This document shows positions 9,656 through 17,500 of a stretch of 36,094 nucleotides of DNA, one piece after another. This DNA comes from Methanobacteriota archaeon (GTDB lineage Archaea > Thermoplasmatota > Poseidoniia > Poseidoniales > Thalassarchaeaceae). Numbering within the stretch: the stretch's first letter is position 1; every line of letters begins with the position of its first letter. A program made the translations under genes and the position numbers. Below the pieces are notes generated by a model, which saw nothing but the letters and a program-made list of their open reading frames with translations, ran no database searches and was not told the DNA's origin. The DNA lies in the NCBI GenBank assembly GCA_002713585.1, contig PATD01000015.1, forward strand, positions 8,432-44,525, in the 5' to 3' direction.

Positions 9656-9675
9656 CAAAATAATAATTATTAATC
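9656..9675 (+). promoter_or_regulatory. Probable TATA element of the microprotein gene
   Basis: AT-rich AAAATAATAATTATTAAT lies roughly 20-35 bp before the ATG at 9695 in an otherwise mixed region. At usual archaeal TATA-to-start spacing, transcription would begin only a few bases before the ATG, giving a nearly leaderless mRNA. No Shine-Dalgarno-like sequence is seen. Confidence 0.45.
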
Positions 9676-9694
9676 GTCATATTGACATGACTTT

Positions 9695-9853
9695 ATGACA
9701 GAATATTCATGTCACCACTGCGGAAAAATCGGACCTTGGCTTTTCTGCATGTGCACTAGAGCAAACAGTCCTTGTTGCCCAGAACATGGATTCAGATGCA
9801 AACATAATTTTGAATGGGTTTGCCGAGATTGTGATGATAAATGCGGTTGCTGA
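9695..9853 (+). CDS. Cys-rich 52-residue microprotein, probable zinc binder
   Basis: ATG to TGA with no interruption, 52 residues beginning MTEYSCHHCGKIGPWLFCMC and ending DCDDKCGC. Eleven cysteines (6, 9, 18, 20, 27, 28, 35, 43, 46, 50, 52) and four histidines (7, 8, 31, 37) make up 29 percent of the protein. The pairs CHHC, CMC, CC, CRDC and CGC look like two or three zinc knuckles. Chance ORFs rarely have this regular spacing, which supports a real gene. An AT-rich promoter-like block precedes it and a small hairpin follows the stop. I do not recognise a family. Candidate roles are a zinc-ribbon partner, a metallothionein-like metal buffer or a small regulator. It is isolated, between the divergent top6B and convergent rlmH genes, and bracketed by a direct repeat. 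Confidence 0.7.
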   Translation: MTEYSCHHCGKIGPWLFCMCTRANSPCCPEHGFRCKHNFEWVCRDCDDKCGC

Positions 9854-9879
9854 ATCATTGATACTGACTCATCAATCGC
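9854..9879 (+). repeat. 26-bp direct repeat, copy 2
   Basis: 23 of 26 bases match 9478-9503. It begins at the base right after the microprotein stop codon and runs across the rlmH stop codon (9872-9874). Confidence 0.7.
9857..9876. terminator. Hairpin between convergent microprotein and rlmH genes
   Basis: ATTGAT and ATCAAT form a perfect 6-bp stem with an 8-nt loop, inside repeat copy 2. It lies exactly where the two convergent genes end, so it could help end or stabilise both transcripts. The stem is AT-rich and weak. Confidence 0.35.
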
Positions 9880-10309
9880 GATGGTAACTACTGCCACGCT
9901 CAATTTCAGAGGCACGGTAGAGTTGTTCCAGAAGTACAACTGCAGCCATCTCATAGGTCATAGTCAAGGGTCCAAGTCCTAGAGTATCGTGTGCGCCAGT
10001 GAATCCATCCATCCATCCATCAACCGGTCCAATCGCAAGATGAATAGTATCACTCCCACTTCTCCATTGATTCCATCGTTGAACAATATCCTTTGTTGAG
10101 ATTGACGGAGCATTCTCGTCAAGGAGGATCAAGACACCGTTTTTCGAATCCTTGAGTAGACGCTTCCGGTAATTGTCATGATTCATGCGTGATGGATGAC
10201 GAATGAGGCGTACTCCCTTCGACTCCAGTCGTTCGGCATACATATCGATGAGGTGTGAATAGGCTCGATCTCTTGCTTTCCCATGGATGTGGACCACAAT
10301 GCGCGCCAT
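9872..10309 (-). CDS. rlmH: RlmH-family 23S rRNA pseudouridine methyltransferase (SPOUT)
   Basis: 145 residues from ATG 10309; bacterial RlmH is about 155. In bacteria this SPOUT enzyme uses SAM to N3-methylate pseudouridine 1915 of helix 69 in 23S rRNA. The C-terminus carries the family signature: GLGPLTMTYEMAAVVLLEQLYRA followed by an ending SSYHRD, matching the usual LSPLTLPHEL...EQLYRA...PYHR. The SAM-loop segment is LAIGPVDGWMDG, with GP in place of the common GG. The open frame extends upstream to 10501, but the conserved fold begins at MARIVVHIHGKARD, so the later ATG is preferred. It diverges from the 10419 gene and converges on the microprotein gene. A tetranucleotide repeat lies within the SAM-loop codons. 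Confidence 0.88.
   Translation of the reverse strand: MARIVVHIHGKARDRAYSHLIDMYAERLESKGVRLIRHPSRMNHDNYRKRLLKDSKNGVLILLDENAPSISTKDIVQRWNQWRSGSDTIHLAIGPVDGWMDGFTGAHDTLGLGPLTMTYEMAAVVLLEQLYRASEIERGSSYHRD
10003..10021. repeat. Tetranucleotide repeat (ATCC x4.75) inside rlmH
   Basis: Four full ATCC units and three more bases in a row, encoding the DGWMDG part of the RlmH SAM-binding loop on the minus strand. A 4-base unit in coding sequence would frameshift on gain or loss of one unit. Confidence 0.85.
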
Positions 10310-10418
10310 GATTGATGTTGGTGGGCGCAGGGTATTTACTATCTCCAATGGCCCACTCAACTTTCCTTTAGTAGATATTAGTCGATGCTTGAAAGACCCC
10401 CACCTACTCTCCACATTC
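10310..10418. promoter_or_regulatory. Divergent promoter region rlmH / 10419 gene
   Basis: 109 bp between two divergent start codons. AT-rich segments GTATTTACTATC (about 10330, for rlmH on the minus strand) and TAGTAGATATTAG (about 10370, for the plus-strand gene) are plausible TATA elements; neither is a perfect consensus. Confidence 0.35.
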
Positions 10419-10754
10419 ATGGGATGGTGGCCTTTCAACCGACGACGGGGGAATTCTGGTGACGACAATCCCCACATGCGAGGCTCACGGATGTGGCTCA
10501 TCGATCTCCAAGAAGCCTGTGAGCGAGAATATCAGAACCCCGCGTCAGGTAAGGCGAAGGTCAGAGAGTTACAGGTCGAGTGGACGGAAGCCCATACACG
10601 CGGCGAGATTAGTGACGAACTCCTTGAGGGCCTTGACCGACGAGCATTTCGCCTAATTCGTTCCGATTCTGAAGAATGGTTACGGTGGCTTGATGATATC
10701 GAGTTTTGGAAACCTGGGTGGCGTGGAGATGAAGGGGTTCCTACCACGGATTGA
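10419..10754 (+). CDS. Hypothetical small soluble protein, Trp-rich
   Basis: 111 residues from ATG 10419 (MGWWPFNRRRGNSG). The frame is open further upstream, but that would run into rlmH, so the start after the divergent promoter is preferred. Eight or so tryptophans, a basic N-terminus and acidic helices (RELQVEWTEAHTRGEISDELLEGLDRRAF, EEWLRWLDDIEFW). No membrane helix. I recognise no family. It is the first gene of a plus-strand run ending with the cobalamin adenosyltransferase, with a 25-bp gap to the next gene. Confidence 0.7.
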   Translation: MGWWPFNRRRGNSGDDNPHMRGSRMWLIDLQEACEREYQNPASGKAKVRELQVEWTEAHTRGEISDELLEGLDRRAFRLIRSDSEEWLRWLDDIEFWKPGWRGDEGVPTTD

Positions 10755-10779
10755 AGTCCTATTGCCCCTTCCTTAGTTC

Positions 10780-11502
10780 ATGCTTCTGTGGGTTCTCCTC
10801 TTCGTTGGAGTTGCCGCCGCTCTCTTTGTCTATGCTCGCCATCAACCATTCCCTGAACATGGGTTCACAGCTGGTGGAATTTTCCTCTTTGTTGGCTTTG
10901 TCCTCTACCTCGCTATGGGTGCGGATCGAGCAACATCCCCCATCGTCCCCCCTGCTCTTGCTATTTTTTTCGGGGGCCTGTTTACTATTATTGGTGGCCG
11001 GCACATGTCTCGTACTCAGCGCGATGTCATTGTTGCCCCGTTTAGCGGCCTCCTTCTTGTGGCGGGAATTTTCGGTTTTGTAACCATAGATTGGATGGAA
11101 CAGAGTACGGTAGAGCAAATCGGTAATTTCGTCATCGCTTCTTTGTTTCTCCTTCTCGAGATTTATTTGCTCTTCCGTGGCCTAGTAGTTGGCGTTCAAG
11201 GCTTGACATGGTCCCAATCCGGCCTTCGTCAAACTCAACGTGGATTAATCGAGGGACCTCGGGGAGCAATCGCTCATTTTGAGCGTTCTTGGGATATGCA
11301 AGATCCAGTTCTGAATGTGATGGCTCATGCCGCTTTGGCCCGCATTCATAGCAAACTTGGCGATATATCTGAATCAGAGATGCATGAGGATCGCCTTCGT
11401 CGCTTAGGTGGTTGGGAAGTGGTTGACACTTCTTGGATTGCAATTATCGATTCAAGCCTTGCTTCGAAGTCTCAGAGCCCCGGAAATCAATCCGAAGAAT
11501 AA
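10780..11502 (+). CDS. Multi-pass membrane protein with cytoplasmic helical tail
   Basis: 240 residues. Hydrophobic helices appear at about 2-18, 28-46, 56-72, 84-101 and 112-135. The soluble C-terminal ~95 residues (RGLIEGPRGAIAHFERSWD ... AHAALARIHSKLGDISESEMHEDRL) look like a single TPR-like helical pair. The family is not recognised. It is followed 6 bp later by another small membrane protein, suggesting co-translation and possibly a shared complex. Confidence 0.75.
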   Translation: MLLWVLLFVGVAAALFVYARHQPFPEHGFTAGGIFLFVGFVLYLAMGADRATSPIVPPALAIFFGGLFTIIGGRHMSRTQRDVIVAPFSGLLLVAGIFGFVTIDWMEQSTVEQIGNFVIASLFLLLEIYLLFRGLVVGVQGLTWSQSGLRQTQRGLIEGPRGAIAHFERSWDMQDPVLNVMAHAALARIHSKLGDISESEMHEDRLRRLGGWEVVDTSWIAIIDSSLASKSQSPGNQSEE

Positions 11503-11508
11503 ATCAGG

Positions 11509-11853
11509 ATGATACACCAAAGACAGGCATTGATAACCCATCAGAACCAGTGTTTTACTGTGAATTGGGATATTACACGTAATTCTTGGAGCAATGGTTC
11601 GCTTCTTTTCTGGATATTGAGTACTTGGTTTGGGGCCAATCTGATTCTTCAAGCTACATGGATGGGCCTGTATGGGGCTCCTTTGGACGCCCAAATCTTG
11701 TTCGATGCATTTGGGCCTTACGCATGGTGGATTGCTGGCATAGAAGTCCTTCTTTGGCTGCTTCTATTTTCTATCGCTGTACGGCGCTTCTATTCGAAAC
11801 TCCGTAACTCTGAATCTAGACATGCGCATTCAAGAGCCGTCGAGCCTGCATAA
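11509..11853 (+). CDS. Small two-TM membrane protein, unknown
   Basis: 114 residues. One hydrophobic segment at ~33-55 (LLFWILSTWFGANLILQATWMGLYG) and a second at ~71-90 (WWIAGIEVLLWLLLFSIAV) followed by the basic RRFYSKLR. An AGG lies directly before the ATG at 11509. Operonic with the upstream membrane protein (6 bp) and downstream adenosyltransferase (15 bp). No recognised family. Confidence 0.65.
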   Translation: MIHQRQALITHQNQCFTVNWDITRNSWSNGSLLFWILSTWFGANLILQATWMGLYGAPLDAQILFDAFGPYAWWIAGIEVLLWLLLFSIAVRRFYSKLRNSESRHAHSRAVEPA

Positions 11854-11868
11854 TGTCCGGGAATAGAG

Positions 11869-12510
11869 ATGGTACGAATCACGAGAGTCCACACCGGCGG
11901 TGGAGATGGAGGGGAGACGAGCCTTCTGACAGGCGAGAGAGTGCCAAAGTCCAATCCACGTGTGGAAATGTATGGAACAGTCGATGAACTAAATTCTCTA
12001 ATTGGTTGGGTTCGGATGGAACTTTCTCGATTACCTAAGCAACATTCCGATGGAGGCGTTCGCGTACCTGCACTTCGAATCGAAGAGGAGCTGGACCCCA
12101 TGCTTTCAATGATCCAGCAGGAATTGTTCGATATTGGAGGCGAATCTGCAGGGACTCCTAGTGCTTTACCTGAGCAGATGGCATTGGTCGAGATGAAACA
12201 TGCTGACCGTCTTGTAGAAGAGATGGATCATTGGACAGATCAACAGGAACCCCTCAGTTCTTTCATCCTACCATCTGGCTCACCAGTTGTCGTGTCCCTT
12301 CATGTTGTCCGTACGGTTGCTCGTCGTTCAGAGAGGTGTGCAGTCAATCTCATTGAGGCAGAAGGAGAAGGAGCAGTCCGCTCCGTTGTTCTTGCTTATC
12401 TCAATCGCCTTTCTGATTGGATGTTTGTTGCTGCCCGACATGTCAGTCAGGCACTTGCAGAGGACGAGGTCCTTTGGGTGCCTTTGGGTACAAGAGATTC
12501 AGAGGCCTAG
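11869..12510 (+). CDS. pduO: PduO-type ATP:cob(I)alamin adenosyltransferase
   Basis: 213 residues. Transfers the adenosyl group of ATP to cob(I)alamin to make adenosylcobalamin in the cytoplasm. The N-terminal ATP loop TGGGDGGETSLLTGERV (9-25) and MYGTVDELNSLIG (34-46) are diagnostic. The C-terminal half has RTVARRSERCAV and AYLNRLSDWMFVAARHVS, the typical helical-bundle signatures. Length is slightly above the ~190 norm, with an insert around 55-65 (KQHSDGGVRVPALRIEE). The product is the cofactor required by the class II ribonucleotide reductase at 24444-28121. The 3' end overlaps the convergent Nudix gene by 12 bp. Confidence 0.95.
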   Translation: MVRITRVHTGGGDGGETSLLTGERVPKSNPRVEMYGTVDELNSLIGWVRMELSRLPKQHSDGGVRVPALRIEEELDPMLSMIQQELFDIGGESAGTPSALPEQMALVEMKHADRLVEEMDHWTDQQEPLSSFILPSGSPVVVSLHVVRTVARRSERCAVNLIEAEGEGAVRSVVLAYLNRLSDWMFVAARHVSQALAEDEVLWVPLGTRDSEA

Positions 12511-12897
12511 AATTTGGCGTGCACCTTGTAGGACTTTTTTCTCTGCTGGGAACGTAATCCAATTGGATGCTTCATCAACTTCTACCCACATGTGATCTGT
12601 GTGTTCATGCGATAGTGACACATCGAAGGTTTTAGTTCTCGCAGGAAACCAGTGTACTTGTTTTTCTCTCTCGACACCTCGTCGAGAATAGGTGTATTGT
12701 GTAGTTTGTGACCAAGTTCCGACGACTTTTGCGTCATCAATTCCTGTTTCTTCTTTTAGTTCTCTTAGTGCAGTATCATGTGGGCCAGCATCAGTATCTT
12801 CGACGTGTCCTTTTGGGAATCCCCAATGGCCTTGAGGATAACGGAGCAGAAGAACGAGATCCCCGTTAACGAGAACGAGCCCACAGGAAGTCTCCAT
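12499..12897 (-). CDS. Nudix hydrolase, Ap4A-hydrolase-like
   Basis: 132 residues from ATG 12897; the frame opens further to a GTG at 12927, but that overlaps a palindrome and adds nonconserved sequence. The Nudix box is GHVEDTDAGPHDTALRELKEETGI, preceded by GFPK as in diadenosine tetraphosphate hydrolases. Between the first Gly and the REL core there are 14 residues where the standard box has 13, and Asp replaces the first conserved Glu. The metal-binding core RELKEETG is intact, so activity is expected. Likely substrates are Ap4A-type dinucleotides or other nucleoside diphosphate derivatives. It diverges from the DHH phosphoesterase gene, another nucleotide-clearing enzyme. Confidence 0.92.
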   Translation of the reverse strand: METSCGLVLVNGDLVLLLRYPQGHWGFPKGHVEDTDAGPHDTALRELKEETGIDDAKVVGTWSQTTQYTYSRRGVEREKQVHWFPARTKTFDVSLSHEHTDHMWVEVDEASNWITFPAEKKVLQGARQILGL

Positions 12898-12926
12898 GAA
12901 GTGCCACGAACGTTGCCCCCCCTTCA

Positions 12927-12943
12927 CCCTTCGGCCGAAAGGG
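12927..12943. promoter_or_regulatory. GC palindrome in the Nudix/DHH divergent promoter
   Basis: Core TTCGGCCGAA (12930-12939) is a perfect 10-bp palindrome, extended by CCC...GGG arms with a one-base bulge (CCCTTCGGCCGAAAGGG). It is centred in the 75-bp space between the two start codons and could be a shared operator. No binding protein is suggested by the sequence. Confidence 0.4.
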
Positions 12944-12972
12944 ACTTGAGACTCACACCAAAGGGCAACCTC

Positions 12973-13977
12973 ATGAGAGACCGAATTTCGATGTTACAGA
13001 GCATTGAACCACATCGAGTTTTGACGGATGGTGATCTTGATGGTATTACGACGGCCGGCATCCTGTTGAGGGCTTTTCCAGATCTTATTGTGAGATTTGG
13101 CCACCCAGGGGGAATTCGAGCAGGAGTGTTTGACGACCAAATCGATTCTCAGACTATCATTTGTGATTTGCCAAGCCATCCTGCATGTGGAGCAGTAATT
13201 GACCATCATGAAACAAATCGATCCGATGTTGAAGGTGTAATCAATTTCTGGAAAGCAACTCCTTCAGCTGCTCGAATCGCCTTTGAGATAGTCGGCGAGT
13301 CACAAGATGTATCGGATCTTCAAGAGATGATTGATTGGGTAGATATTCTCGATGGTGGTAAGATTTCTCGTCAAGATTTCCTTTCAAATCATCCAATGGT
13401 TGTTCTTAGTCGGAGTATTGAGGCGTCTGAACGACCAGAAGCTGCACAGAGGATTGTACAGGGTGTAGCAGAGGGCTGGGGGATTGAACGCATTATCTCC
13501 GATCCATTAGTCGCTGAGTCTATTCACCGAAGAGAAATGGAAGCATCAAAGATTACGAAAATCATTCATGATTCACTCACTATAGTGAATCGAATAGCCA
13601 TAGTTAGGTTTGATGGAACAGGTATTCGGACGAATGGATACCGAATTACTGCAGAAGCGGGTGATGAATGCGATGCATGTATTGTGATTCACGGCGATGT
13701 GAATGGTTCCTTGAATGGTTCAACACATCCACTCAGTGCATCTTTTTACACGAATTCATTCTTACATTCCAACGGAGGCTTAGTTGATTTAACACGCCTT
13801 GCTACTGCTTTCGATCCTCATGGGGGGGGCCATAGGGATGCGTGTGGGTGCCGCATTCAATCCCTTAGTGAGGACGGATTAAGAGAAGACCGCGAGGTTG
13901 AGACGGAAGATGTCAATCGAAACATTGCAGCTTGGATAGAAAAATGGTCGAATGAGCGAGTTAGAAATGCCGCTTAG
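12973..13977 (+). CDS. DHH/DHHA1-family phosphoesterase
   Basis: 334 residues from ATG 12973; an earlier open frame lies antisense to the Nudix gene and is rejected. Motif I is TDGDLDGIT (Asp19, 21, 23), Asp65 is in IICDLPSHP, and the namesake DHH is at 77-79 (AVIDHHE). The C-terminal DHHA1 motif GGGHRDACG is at 284-292. All metal ligands expected of a manganese-dependent phosphoesterase are present. Archaeal relatives degrade short RNA or pAp or act as RecJ-like exonucleases; at this compact length, nanoRNase-like activity is more likely than processive RecJ. The GGGH motif is encoded across a run of eight G. Its 3' end overlaps the convergent membrane-protein gene by 4 bp. Confidence 0.92.
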   Translation: MRDRISMLQSIEPHRVLTDGDLDGITTAGILLRAFPDLIVRFGHPGGIRAGVFDDQIDSQTIICDLPSHPACGAVIDHHETNRSDVEGVINFWKATPSAARIAFEIVGESQDVSDLQEMIDWVDILDGGKISRQDFLSNHPMVVLSRSIEASERPEAAQRIVQGVAEGWGIERIISDPLVAESIHRREMEASKITKIIHDSLTIVNRIAIVRFDGTGIRTNGYRITAEAGDECDACIVIHGDVNGSLNGSTHPLSASFYTNSFLHSNGGLVDLTRLATAFDPHGGGHRDACGCRIQSLSEDGLREDREVETEDVNRNIAAWIEKWSNERVRNAA

Positions 13978-14462
13978 GGCTGAATAATCTGAATTGCTCG
14001 AAGAAACCCGAGAAACATCACAGCAACTAGGAGTGCAAGCATCAGATCACCCGCACGTCGATGAACTCCCTTCATTTTGGCCGTTGAAGATTTTTCTTCT
14101 CTTTGAGTAACTATGCGCTTCCCAGTCCGAGTCATGTAGAATGTCAGGAGTGCGAGAGTTATACCCAACCAACCATGAAGGCTGAATAATTCATTAAAAT
14201 CCGCATTAAGGTTGACATATCGATGGAGATTGGCAAAAATTGCAAACAGAATGACGCCGATGATAGTTGGAAGCGCCCATCGTCCTTGCCGTTCATGTTC
14301 TGCAATAACATCGCCCCGGTCCCTGGCACTGATTCGTGACCATGCTCCACCGCGTTTGAGCCGAATCGCTTTGATGGTGCTCCAGTGACGGTACAGCCAA
14401 ATTCCGAATACCGTTGCGATGAGGGGGTGGAGCAAGAGAATCACGAAATCCACCGCCTCCAT
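13974..14462 (-). CDS. Four-TM membrane protein, cytochrome b561/DUF4079-like
   Basis: 162 residues. Four hydrophobic helices at about 5-23, 64-82, 92-110 and 138-158. Histidines sit in places expected for haem ligands in b561/DUF4079-type proteins: LLHPLIA in helix 1, AEHERQGRWAL before helix 2, ANLHRY, FSLHGWLG before helix 3 and VHRRAGD before helix 4. An arginine-rich loop lies between helices 1 and 2. Role as a small haem-binding electron carrier is inference from the His pattern. Confidence 0.7.
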   Translation of the reverse strand: MEAVDFVILLLHPLIATVFGIWLYRHWSTIKAIRLKRGGAWSRISARDRGDVIAEHERQGRWALPTIIGVILFAIFANLHRYVNLNADFNELFSLHGWLGITLALLTFYMTRTGKRIVTQREEKSSTAKMKGVHRRAGDLMLALLVAVMFLGFLRAIQIIQP

Positions 14463-14565
14463 GAGGTGGGGGACGCAGGTTCAGAACATCATCCTGAGGG
14501 TTCTAAATCGCCAAACATAGCGAATCGTTGATGTATACCGGCCGTGGGCACTCGGTCGTCGGGAA

Positions 14566-17500
14566 GTGTTGAGTCTGGAAACCTACCTGCGAGATTGCAT
14601 CGAAGCTGGCCGTCGTGCCGGGGACGATCCGAATTCTCGGAGCCGCCAACTCGTGAATCATCCTTCTTTCACTCTTCTTGACAGAGCATGGAAACCAGTG
14701 GCGATGGCCATAGTCCAGAAAGAGGAACCACGCAATCCAGAAGAAGAGGTTCAGGTGAAGGCAACTCGTCGCCGAGGAGTCCGCCGAAGGGGTGCACGCG
14801 GTGCGAGTGGGATTGAAGCATTTCTTGAGTCTGTAGATACGATTCGAACATCACAGGAGAGCCCAGCATACCGCCTTACTGTTTTACTGATTCACAAGGG
14901 GCGAGATCCAAAGTCATGGAAGTCCGAAGACAATGCTCTCATCGATGAGTTGCGCTCTACTTGTAATTCAGGAGTCCACCCCGTTTGGGCGCAGGCAGCG
15001 AGAGAATGCCCACTAATTGCAATGCTTGGTGCGTTTCCAAGTACAACTCCATCAACCGAAGAGACGAAACAAACCTTGGATTGGATTGAAGGATTGAGGA
15101 GAGACCCTTCAGATTTCGAAGCATTCGGTAAATGGCTAGAAGATGTGGAACACTCTGAATTGAATTCCAAATCTATTCTTGATTTGCAACGCCTCGCAAA
15201 GGGCCTTCAAGGTAAGATTCGCCCGACTCAGATTCGTAAGGATACTCCAAAGGTTCTGAGCTCAACAACGACTCCCCCTCTCATTCTCATCGATGCACTT
15301 CTTCATATTGCATCGAATCAACCACACTTAGCAGTAGAACGAATCGGAGAAGCGGTCTTCAAGGACACGAAAATCCAAACCATTTCTGATGATTTACATC
15401 ATCTTGCACGGTTACAATCTGGTGACTTCGATGCTTGGAAGAGTTGTGCATGTGTAACAGGGGATGATGCCCTATCTTCAGCAATGCTGACCACGGCGTG
15501 GTCCAATCCAATCGAACAAGAAGATCTTGATTTGTCTACTATCGAATCTGGAATTTTCCATCTCGAGATGAACAATTTGCCAATACCCGATTCACTCCAG
15601 TGGATGGTCATTCGCGCTCTTGCAGCGAAAGGGGATATTGAAGAGGCCACCAAACTCATTATGGAAGCTAAGATTGAAGATACTGCATCTTTCATGGCAG
15701 CATCTCGTATGGCAAAGGGCCATGAAGCGCTTGTTGAGCGTCTGTGTGAATTAGCAATCAATTATGACACAAATACATGGGAAGGAATCATCGCAGATGA
15801 TGGGATTCCAACACAGATTAGAGTATGTTGTGCAACACTTCTCTCTCGATTTAGATTATCTCCTTCAACACTTGAACAAGTAATTGAAATCCTCGTGAAT
15901 GGAAACGACATTGAGCATTTAGCCCTAGTAATTTGCAAGAATGAGCTCCAAGGGTCCGAAAACCCCTATCCAATCTTGCTTGCATCTTCACTTGCCCCAG
16001 CAAATCTCCCACCTGAAAATATCTCTTGGATTCAGGAGCAGGCAATAATGGCGCACGCCATCGTTGAATCCATCGAGCCCCCTTCTTACCTCTCAATCAA
16101 TGAAGCGGCCCTAATCCGTCTTCTAGATGGTGCAAGTGCTGACCTTGAGGAGATTCAAGGGCGCCTCCCCGAGGGTGGTTCAGAAGTTCTTCGTGAAGCG
16201 AGACGTGCATTGATGGATGGCGGGGATGGACTAGTTCGAGAACAACGTGTAGATACGCTAGAATCTTCAATTAACGAGTCAAAACTTCCTGATCTTGAAA
16301 GCACCCTTTTCCTTGCAATCGTCGATTTACTTCGAATGAATCGTGTCAACAATGATGTTCAGATGACTGATTCCGATCGGAAGGAACGAGCGTATACCAT
16401 TCTTGACAACCTTATCTCCAATCGATTCAATGCGCGCTTCTTTCCTCTAGTAACGGATTTGATCATCGAGCACGAGGTCCCCTCTTCAGAACTAGTATCT
16501 TGGCTCCAAAACCATCGCCCTCGTTCAGAATGGACTCCCGTAGCCAATGCAGCAATCTCAGTTCGTGAGGGCCGACACCTCGATGCAGCACGCCTCTACA
16601 AGCAGGCTGCTCCTCGCTTCCAAAACCCCCCTCATGGAGATTTTGAACGAGCGACTTTGCTTTATCGAAAGGCGTTGATCAATTTCGCTCTTTCACAGCG
16701 CTGGTCCGAAGCAGTGGACCTTCTTGATGAACATACTGAGCTTGCCGCTACAATCACATCCCGTTTCCAACTCTATCTGAAGGTCTCGTATGCATTTGAC
16801 AAGATGCCGAAATCAGGTTCGAGAAGCAAGCGTTCCCGCAATCATCCTAAACACCTGATTCTCGATTTTGCGGATTCACGTCTCCCATTTGTAGAAATGG
16901 ATGCCCCTGACGATGATGGTTCAAAGAGAAGGGAGCGCGAACGTCGAAAGGAGGATATCATTGAGTCTCTAATGACTTATCCATCCTCGCGCCGATTACC
17001 GGAAGAGCCCTTCATTGGAAGAGTTCGTGCAGCATTGAATCATATCCAACGTGTGACATCGTCTCGTCGGTACCATATTGAGACTCGCTTCCGTAATGCA
17101 TTGAACGATTTCGCTCGTCCAAAAGAGGTGTACGAGATTGCTAAGGAAGTGGCTCCTGAGGACCCTCTTAGAGCATTGAGAATGATGGAGCATGCCATCA
17201 ATGTCAGTTCACATTACAACCTTCGTGAACAGGCTTCATTACAGGCATCGATGGATGCAATGTATCAGCAATATGAGAGTCAAATTGCAGTCAAAGAACG
17301 ACGCGGCTTCAATGCCCTCGATCTCCCACCTCTCGTTGTTATTGATACCAATCTCCTTCTCGATGGTCTTGCTTCGGAAATTCTTCGACGGATGACCGTG
17401 GATAGAAATGGTCTGATGAATCCTAATTCATCTTTGATGTTCCATCAAATTCTCCGTCATCGTGCATCTACAAACCTTGTCCGAACTTTCGTACCTTCAA

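Larger units (their letters stand above)
9400..9694. other. Intergenic region between top6B and the microprotein gene
   Basis: About 295 bp without a convincing gene. It must hold the top6B promoter (reading left) and the microprotein promoter (reading right). It contains the first copy of a 26-bp direct repeat (9478-9503), a distant 8-bp inverted pair (GGTTATTG at 9425-9432 and CAATAACC at 9513-9520) and a very AT-rich block at 9656-9675. No tRNA-like fold was seen. Confidence 0.6.

Noticed and set aside
9400-9694. tRNA or structured RNA in the top6B upstream region
   Set aside because: No cloverleaf, T-loop or stable long stem could be formed by eye; the only distant inverted pair is 8 bp with an 80-bp gap.
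12778-12972. Earlier start for the DHH phosphoesterase
   Set aside because: The extra N-terminus is antisense to the Nudix box and has no conserved sequence; the family core begins just after ATG 12973.
13822-13829. Run of eight G in the DHH gene as a slippage or frameshift site
   Set aside because: It encodes the conserved GGGH motif in frame and the protein is complete; no evidence of variation.
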